This document shows, piece by piece, positions 1 through 11,100 of a stretch of 64,000 nucleotides of DNA (position 1 is its first letter; each line of letters starts with the position of its first letter). The notes beneath the pieces were generated by a model, which did not search any database, was not told the origin of the DNA, and worked only from the letters and a program-made list of their open reading frames with translations. The stretch is taken from NCBI GenBank assembly GCA_003342815.1, contig PTEX01000145.1, positions 558,154-622,153 of the forward strand, given 5' to 3'. This stretch comes from Eudromia elegans (Eukaryota; Chordata; Aves; Tinamiformes; Tinamidae). The position numbers were made by a program, and so were the translations under genes.

Positions 1-1699
1 ATGAGATGCATTGCATAATGCATCTCTATAGTGTTCAAAACCATTAATCATCATCGTCCTCTGGCAGCACTATTTGTGTTAATCCTGTTTGCAAAAGAAG
101 AGACCTGCTAAGACATACCATTTGAGGTTCTCACATTCCAGCAGACATTCTTTAGGAGCGAGTATTTGTGATGAGGATTCATGTTTAGTCTCCAAATGGA
201 AAAATAAAGAAGTGTCAGTATCTATGTTAGAAAATAATTATGAACTGTGTCTATTTTTATTGAGTATTTCTCTGTTACCATGTTAATTATCAGTTAAACA
301 TTGCTATAAAACAACCACACTGTGTTAGCTGATAGCACAGTGGATTGTTCACTGTCAGTCATAGAGTGCCAGCTTTCACTGCTAACTAAAATCATCTTTA
401 GTGTTAATAACACTATGTTTGATTACAAGTGTAGTCAAACTGAAATAATGTGAGTTTATAAAAGGGTTTATATGCAACCAGAAATAATTTCAGTCAAATC
501 TACCCTATATTGATGAAAGATGCTCAATACCATGTTGGATCAGGAAATGAATTTCTCACCTTGTAAAACTTCTAAAGCTTTCTTAAATGTTGTTTATTAA
601 ATTAAGTTACACACATGTGTAATACAAATATTTGGAATGAAAAACAATCTGTCAGTGAGGGGAATTTAATTTGGATGCAAAAGATAGTCTGACAGTCCTT
701 TCCATAAATACGCTCCAATCACCAGGGAAGCAACTCCTTTACAGTGTGCTTTTCTAAATAAAAGTGAATTAGGATTGCTGGGACTGTTAGATTTCTTTAT
801 AAATTCACCGTAATAAAGACATGAAGCTGGGGACCCAACTAACTTCCCAGGTAGATACAATAATCACTGGACCAAATCTATATTGTTTTATCTCACACCA
901 CACTGTCAGGCCACTAAGCTAAGGTCAAGGAGAGAGAAGTTCAGGTTCCACATCCAAATAAGGCTAAAGAAAACCTGATTTACACACACATACACACACA
1001 TATATATGTATATCTCAAGAGCTTCAGGATCACAAGACTGTTATTTGCTACAATGCTACCTCACTCTCAGCTTTACTTTCCAGTAAAAGTTCTGTTGAAG
1101 CAGCTAGGTGAATGAACATTTTTCATTTGTTTTCAAATTGAATTAAGTAAAAAGCATTTTGTTACTTTGCTAACTGGCAGTTAATTAACTGTGAAGTTTT
1201 GTTTCTTAATAATGAAATGTTCTCCTGGAATGTAAGGGTTATTGATATGCTGTAAATTCAAATTGTGGCCTCCCATATAATAACTCCTTTTATGTTAAAG
1301 CCTTTGATTCTTACAAATTCTCTGTGATACAGCAAAGTTAAAGGGCAAAATACCTAAAATGTAAAAGACTAGAAAGCTCTTCAACTAATATCGCAGGAGA
1401 GTACTAGTTGGAAAATCTTTCAACTAGAACCTCTTCCTCAAAATTAAATCTTTTGTGATTAAGTTTTCTTGCTTAAGGACTTTTAAAGTGGCATTCCTAC
1501 CTCTTTCTATACTGGAAATAGGTATATTTCATTGAATTAATACCAAGTAATATTATGTTCAAAGTGACTATGCAACTCTCTCCATATTTTATTTAAATAC
1601 CATTGAATTACTGTAATACTGAAACAAGGAAGTCATCTAACAGGCCAAATCTCAATGCACAAGAGCAACCAGGTAGTGCTCCCACAAGGTTCAGATGGG

Positions 1700-1701
<2 letters not shown>

Positions 1702-1736
<35 letters not shown>
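1702..1736 (+). repeat. Poly-T tract, 35 T
   Basis: An uninterrupted run of T. It may be a homopolymer microsatellite or the tail of a minus-strand retrocopy. No retrotransposed gene body is recognisable on either side. Confidence 0.9.
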
Positions 1737-1737
<1 letters not shown>

Positions 1738-3645
1738 TGGAGGAAGAGAGAATGAGCAAATAGATGAAAAATAGAACAGTGGATATGTATAAAAGCTTGA
1801 ACCAAGATCAACCTTCTAAAATAAAGTGCCATGAGACTTGCTGTCTATTTTAGCAATGCAATTTCAAATTATTTTTGACTTGCTTACATGAAAGATTTTT
1901 GCATTTATACAAACCTTCCAGTAACTTGTAACATGGCACTAAGGCATGGTCTGATTGCAAACCTGTAGAAGTTATCTGAAATGTAGAAAGGTTACCCCAC
2001 CAAAGCATGAGATGAAAAACTATTCGGATATTAACTAGGGTGGCAGCCACCTTTTTTTCCTACATATAAGGTAGCAACTAGTATGATGGGGCCAAACATT
2101 TGAAACCACAAAACTGCATTTCAGAACAAAAATGATAAATGATACAAACTTTAAAGTAAGCTGATGTAAGTCACTACAGAGAAATACTAGTTCAATTGTA
2201 AGTTAAAAAAATATTTTTTTAATTCCACCAAAAAATTGACCAAGGGTATATAAATCAAATATGTTTAGACTAAGTGAAATATTTGAAAAATATAGAAATG
2301 CCACCTTAAAATAGAAAGCTTCTGTGCTCCCAAAATTGTCTGTATTTTCATCAGTTGTACACATTTCTTTAATAAAATAATTATAATGGAAATCAGTTTC
2401 CCTGGAAACACCACTTGATTATATCTTTAGAGCTCAAATAAATCAAATACATATATTTGCAGCTCAACTACATCCAGTAATAAAATTCTGAGAGAAGCAC
2501 TGGGTTTTTTTTCCTTTTTTTCTTCACAAAGTTTTTCCTTAAAATTATCATAATTTCTTTTTAGCAAAGAGATAGACCTGTGTCTTGTGCTATATCCAGA
2601 TAATCTTATCCTTAGCTCCCTCAGTAAGAAGCTATAGAGTTTGGATTCTGTCATAAAGATCTGTCCACTCCTAGAACTCCTCAATTTAAACTCTGTATTC
2701 TCTCATTTCTCAACTCAAAGTAATTATTTGCAAACTGTATTTGCATGCATACCATATGATCCAGCATGTAGCATTTCAATTTAAAAAAAAAAAAAAACCC
2801 AAAAAAACCCAAGAATTTCTGCTAACAAGAAAACCATTTAATGCATCTTTCCTTGTGCATTTGTGTCTTATGACACCTTTTAATAAATTATGTTCATCAG
2901 TTGAGGCTTTTTCAATGGTTGGGACACTCACATAACATTGCTCTTATGTGCAGAGTCTCTCGAGCCTAGTTCACATTGCAGCATTTTCCTCGGTGAAATG
3001 AAGGAAAACACACTACTAGGGACAACAGAGCCTTGAAGGAGCAACTACTGTTCATCTCTCTAAGAGATGAACTACTACTACTCTTCCAGATTGTTTGAAA
3101 TAAATCATTTAATTCCAAAGAGAAGGGAGTGAAAGGACAGAAAAAGAAGTGTTTATCAAACACAGAGAAAGCTTATATAATGCTTAATTTCCTTAGGAAG
3201 TCAGGAAAAAACACTTCAGTGATTAATATATAAACAGTGATCGCTCATATCCTGCAGACTTTGAGGAAATAACTGAAATCTGCAAATAAATTTAACCGAG
3301 TCTGCAGCAGACAAAATTAGGTAAAAGATGAAGATGTAATTGCCTGAGTCAGTACACAAACACAAACTGAAAGATAAATGGCAGTTCCATTTTCCTGTTG
3401 ACTGTTAAAACTAAATTAATTATCTAGGGTCATGGATTTGTTTCCAGAAATAGGAGTATGAATCTCAGAACTTGCAGGAGTTTGTAATATGTAGAAATAG
3501 ATTTTTTAGATAGATTACCATGCAACCACAATACTGCTGGGAGAAATTTGCCCTCTTGCCGATCATTTCACAGAAGTGTGAAGTTTCTGCACAGTGTCTG
3601 CCCTACACAAGGGGTAACATTACTTATTGAATAGTCTCACCCTGC

Positions 3646-3672
3646 TTTTTTTTTTTTTTTTTTTTTTTTTTT
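3646..3672 (+). repeat. Poly-T tract, 27 T
   Basis: An uninterrupted run of T followed by AG, so it resembles a polypyrimidine tract plus splice acceptor. No coding exon follows that I can recognise, so it is listed only as a homopolymer. Confidence 0.9.
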
Positions 3673-6600
3673 AGGTCTGGCTTTGGATGGAGTTTCCCAT
3701 TACATAAAGTTGATTGCCCAGAACAAATACGATCATGCTGTAACCCTTACATAGTAGTCAGTCTCAAGATAATTTAGTTATTCAACTAATGTCCTCCAAT
3801 AGCCATGGTGTGTAGTACAGCTGGAATGATAGATATTTCCTGCACAGTAAGAATGAGGCTGTGGGTGATGCCCTGCAGCAGAAGGAGCAGAATATGGAAG
3901 ACTGTGAGGTCTACAGCTGCTGAGAGGGGTAGCTGGACTGCAAGAGAGGGAGGACCGTGTATATGGAAAGGTTATGGCAGCAGAGAGATAGCTACAGGAA
4001 AAAAAGGATATATTGCAGTAAAGTAGATGAAAGTCTGTGAGGAGACCAAGGGCCTGATGCTAACCCTGGCACTCAGACAAAACTCTGTAAACTGCTAGGA
4101 ATGCTGCTCTCCACAGCCAGCGCTCGCTGCAGTGACCGTGGTGAATGGATTCCGACCCGCCAGACAGCGCTGCTGTCGTGCAGTGGCAGTGCCAAAGAAC
4201 AGCAAATCACTCACTCCCAGTGCTCCAAGAGCTGCCCAGGCTCTTAACCACACTGGTACTTGTACACAGGCTCTGGTGCACCTTAGTGCTTCCTGGCTGT
4301 CGCTGTATCTTAGAGCTCATTAATGAATACTTCCCCTGTATGGGAAAATCAAAGTGCACAAACCTATCAGCAGTAACTGAGATGTAGGATCATCCATCTA
4401 GGAATGAACTAGATAGGTCTTTCCTGATCATTTTTTTTCCCAAAACAAGGCATTAGTAACCAGTCCTTCTTGTAAAAGATCAAACAAAACAGAAGGACTG
4501 TAGCTTTAGAAATACCGGATTAGATAAAAGGTAAAAATCAAAGTACGAACAAAACTATGCAACAGTAAGAGTCCTGAATAGGTATAGAAGGCTTTTAAAA
4601 AGAATACAGCTTGCAAAATAGAGAGAATGGTTCTGGGAGATATAGTGAATGGGAAGACTGAATAAGTAGGAACGAGTAGGAATGGGAAGCTGGACAAGAG
4701 GAAGGTGTTGGACAGGAGGACATTGGCACACGAGCCTGCAAGTGGCGAGTGACAGAACAGAAAAACAGACATCAGAGAGATCTGGAACAAGAAAGAACAG
4801 GTGAGAGGGAGAAGATAGAAAACTCTGAGTTCCACCTGAGAAATATACATCAGAACATAAATCCATGTTTTTTAATCGTTTTTTTCTGACAGTTGAAAAC
4901 TAATGAAACCTATGCAAGCAATTAGCTTTAGGTAGATCACAGAACAACTGCAATATTCCTTCATCCCATCATTCTGTCACAGGTGGTAGTACAAGATTTA
5001 TGTGAAACATTTGCAGGACAAAGGCCATCAACATTAATAACACTAAAGTTTACAACATTAATAATACTAGAAATTATACCAACAGGAGGAAAGAGCAGTT
5101 CCTATGGCTTCTGTTCTTTTCTCTATGCGAAGCAGTTCTACTGATGTATGGGAGCTTTTTTTTTATGTGATGTTGCTTGCAACTAATTTCTTTTGAACCT
5201 GAATTCACAGCTAGTGGTTAGTTCTTTTTTTAAAGTGTTATTTGCATCCCGATAAACACTGTCATTAATCTGTGTTTGCCTGATTAGGAGTTGTTCTAAA
5301 TAGGTTGTTCTAATTAGGCTGTTCTAAAAGTCAGGTTTGTCAATAGAGTTAATTCTTTACATATATACGTAACAGGATTTTTTTCACTGTAAAATTTTGT
5401 TTCTTTTCTACGGCCTTCATGGCTAATCATTTCTTAAAATATCATTTTAAACTCAATTCTGTCAGGCTGCTGCAATGAGCAGTACTTATTACACACTATC
5501 CACTGAATTTGGTTGGCTACTCATTTCAATATACAGTGTAAATTAACATTGGTAGGAATGGACAATGTGACAGATTCTTCATTTAAAAAAATAAAAGGGC
5601 GGGGGCACAGTTAGAAAAGTTAATAAGTTCATATTTGCTATTCAACAGATATGGAGCAAAGATGAATTCTATCTTCACATACATGCTATATTATCTCCTC
5701 CTACCCTCTGTTGTAAAGCACTCAACATATGACTTTTAAAGAAGCTTCCTCATTTGTAGCTCACACATTCTTCTAAAGCACTGAATACAAAAGGGGCTTC
5801 TCCTACCTATAGACAGTGGTGTCTAGCCCCAACAAAATCTCATCGTTCTGTGGGCACGTATCTGAGTCTCATTTCCCACTAATGCGAAGAGCACATATGC
5901 TAGAACTAAGGGACTGAGACCCAGCCCCAAGAAATGTGTTTCTTACTTTGCTCGATATGAGCACCACAGCACACAGGAAATCTTCAGAAAACCCTTTCAC
6001 ACTCAGTTAACATTTTGCTGGCTATCCTCAAACCTGCAAAAAAGGGTGTGCAGTAAACTCAGGCATGAAAATGAGAGCATGGCAGACCCAATATCCTTGC
6101 TGTGCTGTGATTTTGGTCATGAAGAAAATCGTGGGAATTTATTGCATAACTCTCCTTTACTGGCTCTCTTAATTATAGGGCTCTTTTGTATGGTACTTTT
6201 GCACAATATCATTCTCTTAAGTATCTTTTGTACACAAACCCATTTTGTCTACTACAAAAAATGTTTTCTGTCTTTAAAAGCACAAGAGCCACTGCTGAGC
6301 TTTATAAAAGTGACCCCATCAATTCTGATTTCCCTAAATTCACCAAGCTTTTCTCCTAATGAAAATAGGACATGATTACTGAAGCTGTGCATTTGAATGG
6401 GCTGCTTCACCATACCAAAACCTTTCACTTTGATAGAAGTGTGGGGATTCATTTCCCAAAAAGGGTCAGAGTCTTTGTCTTCCTCATAACAAAATGGCCT
6501 CAGGTAATTTCTCACGCAAAACCTCAAAAATATTGTCATTCCTATTCCAGTGTGTTAAAAATTTTATTTTAAATAGAGTTCTAAGAAATAGTATGCCCAT

Positions 6601-7850
6601 TCTTGCAACTACGACTCCTGATTGATACTTAGAGAATTTAATTCTCATCTAAAAGCTGTGTAGTGGTATTTATGAAATTAGTTAATACTGCAATATAGTC
6701 AATACATTATGAAATTAGTTAATACCTCTGTTTTAGCAGTACACACTGAATGGCTAATGATGGAATGAATATGGAAAGTGATCACTGACGTGCAACACTT
6801 TTTCAAGAAGCTCATAGTTACTGCTGTACCCTTTTTTCACCTATAATGGGGTAGGAATGGAAAAGAATGCTTAGCTATGTACATATATATACATATGTAT
6901 ATGTATTATGCTTTTGAGATATAGCTAAAATGAAAATGTTCATAAAAGGCATAAACAGAATGTATGCTTCATTTTCCCAAATTCTATCTTTAGTGATCAC
7001 TCATCATATATGTACTTAAAGCATGAGAAAAGAATTTCCCCATCATCCTGACACTCAGAAACATCCTGCACTTTTTTACTCAGACTTGGCTTGACCAATA
7101 CTTCCTTTCCTTGCTTGGAAGTGTACGGTAGAGATGACAAAATGGAAGGATAGCGAAGATGGCAGAGCACTTTTCTGTTCTGCTATGATGCTTGTTATGC
7201 TCCATGTAAAACATCCTCTGCAACAGCCCCTGAAGAGTGCCCTCTCTCTCTCCTGCCCATCAAACCCCCCAAACCCATCAGATTGCACTGTAAGAACACC
7301 TGGGCAAAAACACTGTCCTCTATGCATTGGTCCATGACTAGAGTAGAAAATATTGATAAAATAGTGATGATTTGCAGGGTTGAAAATGTGAAAAACTTCA
7401 GCTCAAAACATTTTAATTCTGTGAGTTTAATAATAGAACTCAATCATTTCTATTAGCCAACTGTTTTCCACACATTGTTATCCGCAATTGCTCCACAAGA
7501 GCAATTCCAAGCCCACAAAACTTTATATTCTATCCCGTAGCTGTAGGACTACCTGTATTACTGTGACATGCTAAACAGTTTGAGTTTCTTTTTCTTCTGT
7601 TTTTCACCTTGGCTCTCTCATGAGACAGAAATCTGAAGTTTTTTTTCCCCCCTCGGGGTTGTGACACTCGATGCTGTGCCTCAGGCCCTACAGAATGGGC
7701 AGCAGAAGCATTCACAAGTTCTGCCTGCAAAAGGGACGAGATGAAAACCCAGACTTCCGACGAAAAGTGAACGCACTAAGCACCGTGAAGAGCTGCGATT
7801 GCTGCGCCGAACGCCGAACCCCAACCCGTGCCCGCAAGACCGGCGGCCGT

Positions 7851-7894
7851 TGGGGCCCCGCCCGTTGGGGCCCCGCCCGTTGGGGCCCCGCCGC
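7851..7894 (+). repeat. Three tandem 15-bp GC-rich units in the ING3 promoter
   Basis: The unit TTGGGGCCCCGCCCG occurs at 7851, 7866 and 7881, with the third copy diverging in its last two bases. Each unit contains the palindrome GGGGCCCC and an Sp/KLF-like GC box. It lies about 250-295 bp upstream of the ING3 start codon. Confidence 0.92.
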
Positions 7895-7932
7895 CGCCCG
7901 CCGCAGTGCACGGCGGCGCGCACAGTGCGGAG

Positions 7933-7951
7933 ACTACACTTCCCGTGATGC
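7933..7951 (+). promoter_or_regulatory. ZNF143/THAP11-type promoter site
   Basis: The sequence ACTACACTTCCCGTGATGC closely resembles the long SBS2-type motif (ACTACAATTCCC followed by a GCATGC-like tail) bound by ZNF143 and THAP11 at many CpG-island promoters. The match is seen directly. Binding is inferred. Confidence 0.65.
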
Positions 7952-7976
7952 CGCGGGCGGGGCGCGAGGCGCGGCG

Positions 7977-7984
7977 TACGTCAC
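7977..7984 (+). promoter_or_regulatory. CRE-like site
   Basis: TACGTCAC is one base from the palindromic CREB/ATF element TGACGTCA read with its flanks and contains the CGTCA half-site. Position in the proximal promoter supports a role. Use is inferred. Confidence 0.45.
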
Positions 7985-7996
7985 CGGCGCGGGCAG

Positions 7997-8038
7997 CCAA
8001 TCCCGGCGCGGCGGCGGCGGGCGCCGTCAGCCGCCAAT
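7997..8038 (+). promoter_or_regulatory. Paired CCAAT boxes (NF-Y type)
   Basis: CCAAT pentamers lie at 7997-8001 (in AGCCAATC, a good NF-Y context) and 8034-8038 (in CGCCAATG), 37 bp apart on the same strand. Such spaced pairs are common in TATA-less promoters. Confidence 0.5.
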
Positions 8039-8081
8039 GTTGTTTTCGCGGAGTCGGGGCGCTGCCGTTGTTGGCGGCGGC

Positions 8082-8091
8082 GCCATATTGG
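8082..8091 (+). promoter_or_regulatory. YY1-like site
   Basis: GCCATATTGG contains the YY1 core CCATnTT and lies about 55 bp upstream of the start codon, a usual position for YY1 near transcription starts. It also resembles a CArG box with one A/T base missing, so the factor assignment is uncertain. Confidence 0.4.
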
Positions 8092-8145
8092 AAGGGACGA
8101 GCCCCCGTTAGCGAGAAGCCCCTTGGCGCTGGCCCGGCCGCCGCC

Positions 8146-8173
8146 ATGCTCTATCTGGAAGACTATCTGGAGA
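8146..8173 (+). CDS. ING3: ING3 coding exon 1
   Basis: Encodes MLYLEDYLE plus one base of the next codon. The donor is gtgagt. The start is fixed by identity to the vertebrate ING3 N-terminus and by the Kozak context. Intron 1 is only 156 nt and fully GC-rich. Confidence 0.96.
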
Positions 8174-11100
8174 GTGAGTGTGTGCGGGACGGGGGCGCCG
8201 GGCCGCGGCGCGGGGAGGCGGCCGCGGCGGGCGGGGAGCGGGGGGAGCCGGGCGAGAAGGCGGCTCCCCCTCCCCTCCCCCACGGCAGTGTGTGACACCC
8301 CCCCCTTCCCCTCCCCCGTGTGCCCGCAGTGATCGAGCAGCTTCCCATGGATCTGCGCGACAGGTTCACCGAGATGCGCGAGATGGACCTGCAGGTGCAG
8401 AGTACGTGAGTCCCGCCCCCCCGCCGCCTCCCGCGCCGCCCCCGCCGCGGCCCGGCCCGCCCCGGCGGCCGCCGTGGCCAGCGGGCGCAGCCGAGAAGGC
8501 CGCCCGCAGCACCCGCCCCGCCGTCCCGCTCCGTCTCTCCGGCCGCTCCGGGGGTCGCGCCGCCGAGTCGGTTGCGTCTCGTGGCCCCGCGCGGTGCGGG
8601 GGGCGCCCGCGGCCGTGTGTGCGCCCGGGCGCTGCTGCGGCTGCCGGAGCGGGCGCTGCTGCGGCTGCAGGAGGCGGCGCTGCGGAGCCCCGGCCGGGAC
8701 GCAGCGAGGGGCGGAGCGCGCGCCTGGCGCCGTGACAGCGAGCGGGGCCGCCCGCAGTGCGCCCAGCCCGGCCCCCGGCGGCAGCGCGGCCGCAACGCGG
8801 GCAGGGCCCGGCCGGAGCTCGGACGCGGCGCTTGTGCCGCTCCTCGCGGACTCTTCGCGGACACGTCCCAAGCTCTTTAGTTCTTTGATCCCTAGGAGCA
8901 GTGATGGTGGGTTGGAGCGTGGGTTATATCCTGCTCTTTCAGCAGCTAGCCATGTGCTGTTTGTGAATCTTTTCAGCCACTTCCCCACATGAGCACACAT
9001 GTCGAAGTTTTCTTCTCAGCCACTTAGCTGGTAGTGAAAAATAACAGTCTATTTACTGCTTTTCTGGTCATCTTTCTTTATATCTTCTTTTATATCCTTT
9101 TTACCTCAGTGTTGCCCAGTTCTTCTTATTTTTTTCAGGATTCTTTGCATTTTGATTTTTATTGCAGTCTCATCTGTGACTTGTATCAGGACACTAAAGG
9201 ATGCTTTCCTTCTAGTTTGGTGTTGCAGTCACTTAACACACAATAGGCTTGTGTCCATAACGCAGAGGTCTTTGTTAATGAAATTAAACGTTGAGGGGAA
9301 ATCATCAATACAAAAGGCCTGAGAAGAAGGAAGAGGATGAAAGAAAGAGCAAGTAACAAGCTAGCACAGTATACTAGTATAAAATGCAGCACCATGTTTT
9401 TAATACCTAGGAGCACTTCTCTTGAAAACAGTAGTTTGACCTATAATTCTTTGAAGTGGGTTTCAGGCTTTGTCCGAGATACTCACTTCTGCACTCCTGG
9501 CTCTTGTTTAACAGTCTTTGATGCTGCACATGAACTGGTTTAAGTCTGTATACTTAAGTGCTGTCCTGGCTTCAGTGCTGTAGCCAGAGGACCTGAACAA
9601 TAGCTCAGGAAATGAGCAACAAGAGGTAACACTCATGAAGTGAATGCCATCCGGGAGCACTAGGAAAGGGAGGAAGCAGCTCCTGGACTTAGGTATTTCC
9701 AAGTGAGATCATAAATATGTCTTGTCTTGAGTGTGGAACCAATGAAGTTAGTTGTTAAAGAGTATTTCTGAGTGTGATAACTAGCATTGCCAAGTTTGCA
9801 GTGCTTTCATTTCCTCTCCCATAACTGGAAATGGCAAATGCATACTAAATATTGCATACTAAGATCAACCTTAGGCCCAGATTAAAAAAAACTTGCTGTG
9901 CAAGAATTACTGAAGTAACCATGTCCAAAAGTGGCAAAATGTTTCAAGACACTACAAAGTTCCACACCTCTCATGTTTTCAATGTCAATTGTCAAAATGC
10001 AAGTTGAGTATTCTATATGAGCCAGATTATTATGCTATAAGTGACTTCTTGTGTCAAGTCACTGAAGTACTTGAAAACAGTGCTTGCTTGTTCAAATGAT
10101 GCTGAGGAACTTGCAAGAGTTGATGCTGACTTTGTTGTCTGTCCTACTTGGATGACATGGGGTTCCAAAGGAGCAGATGCTGTGTCTTGTCAATGAAAAC
10201 AATATAGGCAAACCAGCTATTTCGCCTGTACATCTTGGTAAAACTGCGGTGAGAGAAGTGAAGAACACTGGCATTGTGACTTTGACTCTTGATCTCTGAC
10301 TGAGTCATTTTCATGTGGAGTCTTCCTCTGTTTCAGTTGAAGTCTTGGATTATTCTCCAAGCTTTCATGGTAAATTATCACAGTCAGGAAAAAAAGTCCT
10401 GTTTTCTAACAGAATTGCTGGCAACTATCCTGCAAAATTCATGATAAGACCTGTGGTCCCACTTAACAGACCTGACCTTTCAGGAGAGACCAGATTTCTT
10501 TGGAAGTTTTTGTATGTGTTATTTCAGAATGAACGGTGACCTCGATAAAAAATAGAGGGATTTTTTTTTTTCGTTCTATGTATGGGGAGCCATAATAATT
10601 GTCACCTTCTAGCTGTTCCCACTTTTGGATTAGGAGATCTTATCCTTTGGATTTTTCGACAAAATTATAGTGATGTGGCCAAAGCACAAACCTTTTAGAA
10701 GCCTTCACACAGTGTAAGTTGCTTTCATCCTGTTCAGATTTCTCCCAGAAGAATACAGTGCAAGTGAAAAGTATACATTCTATAGATTCTCATATCCTTA
10801 ACCTTTCAAAAGAGTTTTGGTGTAAGTAACATTGATGTGAGCCTGTGTAGTAACTGCTTTGTTCGGAGATTAATTGCTGTCCCTCCAGTCAGTTGCTAGC
10901 ATCCTGTTGCGTCTGATGCTGGGCTTTCCCAGCTTAGACACAATCAATAAATATTCTTCTTGGATCTTTTAGTTTATATGATCTTTGGTTATTATACATG
11001 TACAGAACTAATTCTAGTCCTGACAATTCCCAACATGAGAAAACCTATTGACTCCATTTATTTGAAGAGTTAGATCATGCTTCCACACCTCAGTATTGCC

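Larger units (their letters stand above)
1..7770. other. Intergenic region upstream of ING3, no gene seen
   Basis: AT-rich DNA with only short, unrelated open frames (none above 114 codons) and no recognisable protein family. It holds a 35-base T tract (1702-1736), a 27-base T tract (3646-3672), a short CA/TA-rich stretch near 985-1015 and a slightly GC-richer patch at about 3800-4350 whose reading frames match nothing I recognise. By synteny with human 7q31 the next gene to the left should be TSPAN12 on the opposite strand, but I found no tetraspanin exon here. Confidence 0.7.
7780..8870 (+). promoter_or_regulatory. ING3: ING3 CpG-island promoter
   Basis: The sequence switches abruptly from AT-rich to very GC- and CpG-rich near 7780 and back near 8870. 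The island covers the presumed transcription start, exon 1, the short intron 1, exon 2 and the first part of intron 2. No TATA box is evident, which fits a housekeeping CpG-island promoter. Upstream of the ATG at 8146 are, in order, a triple 15-bp repeat (7851-7894), a ZNF143-type site (7933-7951), a CRE-like site (7977-7984), two CCAAT boxes (7997-8001 and 8034-8038) and a YY1-like site (8082-8091). The exact start site cannot be read from sequence. About 8040-8110 is the likely zone, by inference from the positions of these elements. Confidence 0.88.

Noticed and set aside
2203-2222. Perfect 20-bp AT palindrome
   Set aside because: It is two A/T runs meeting back to back in AT-rich DNA. It carries little information and has no supporting context.
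3805-4387. GC-richer patch with 63-80 codon frames upstream of ING3
   Set aside because: Several frames are open in different phases and none resembles a known protein. No splice or promoter context was found.
7981-9000. 339-codon minus-strand open frame antisense to ING3 exons 1-2
   Set aside because: It lies in the CpG island where stop codons are rare. The translation is low-complexity Ala/Arg/Gly/Pro, and the + strand carries proven ING3 exons.
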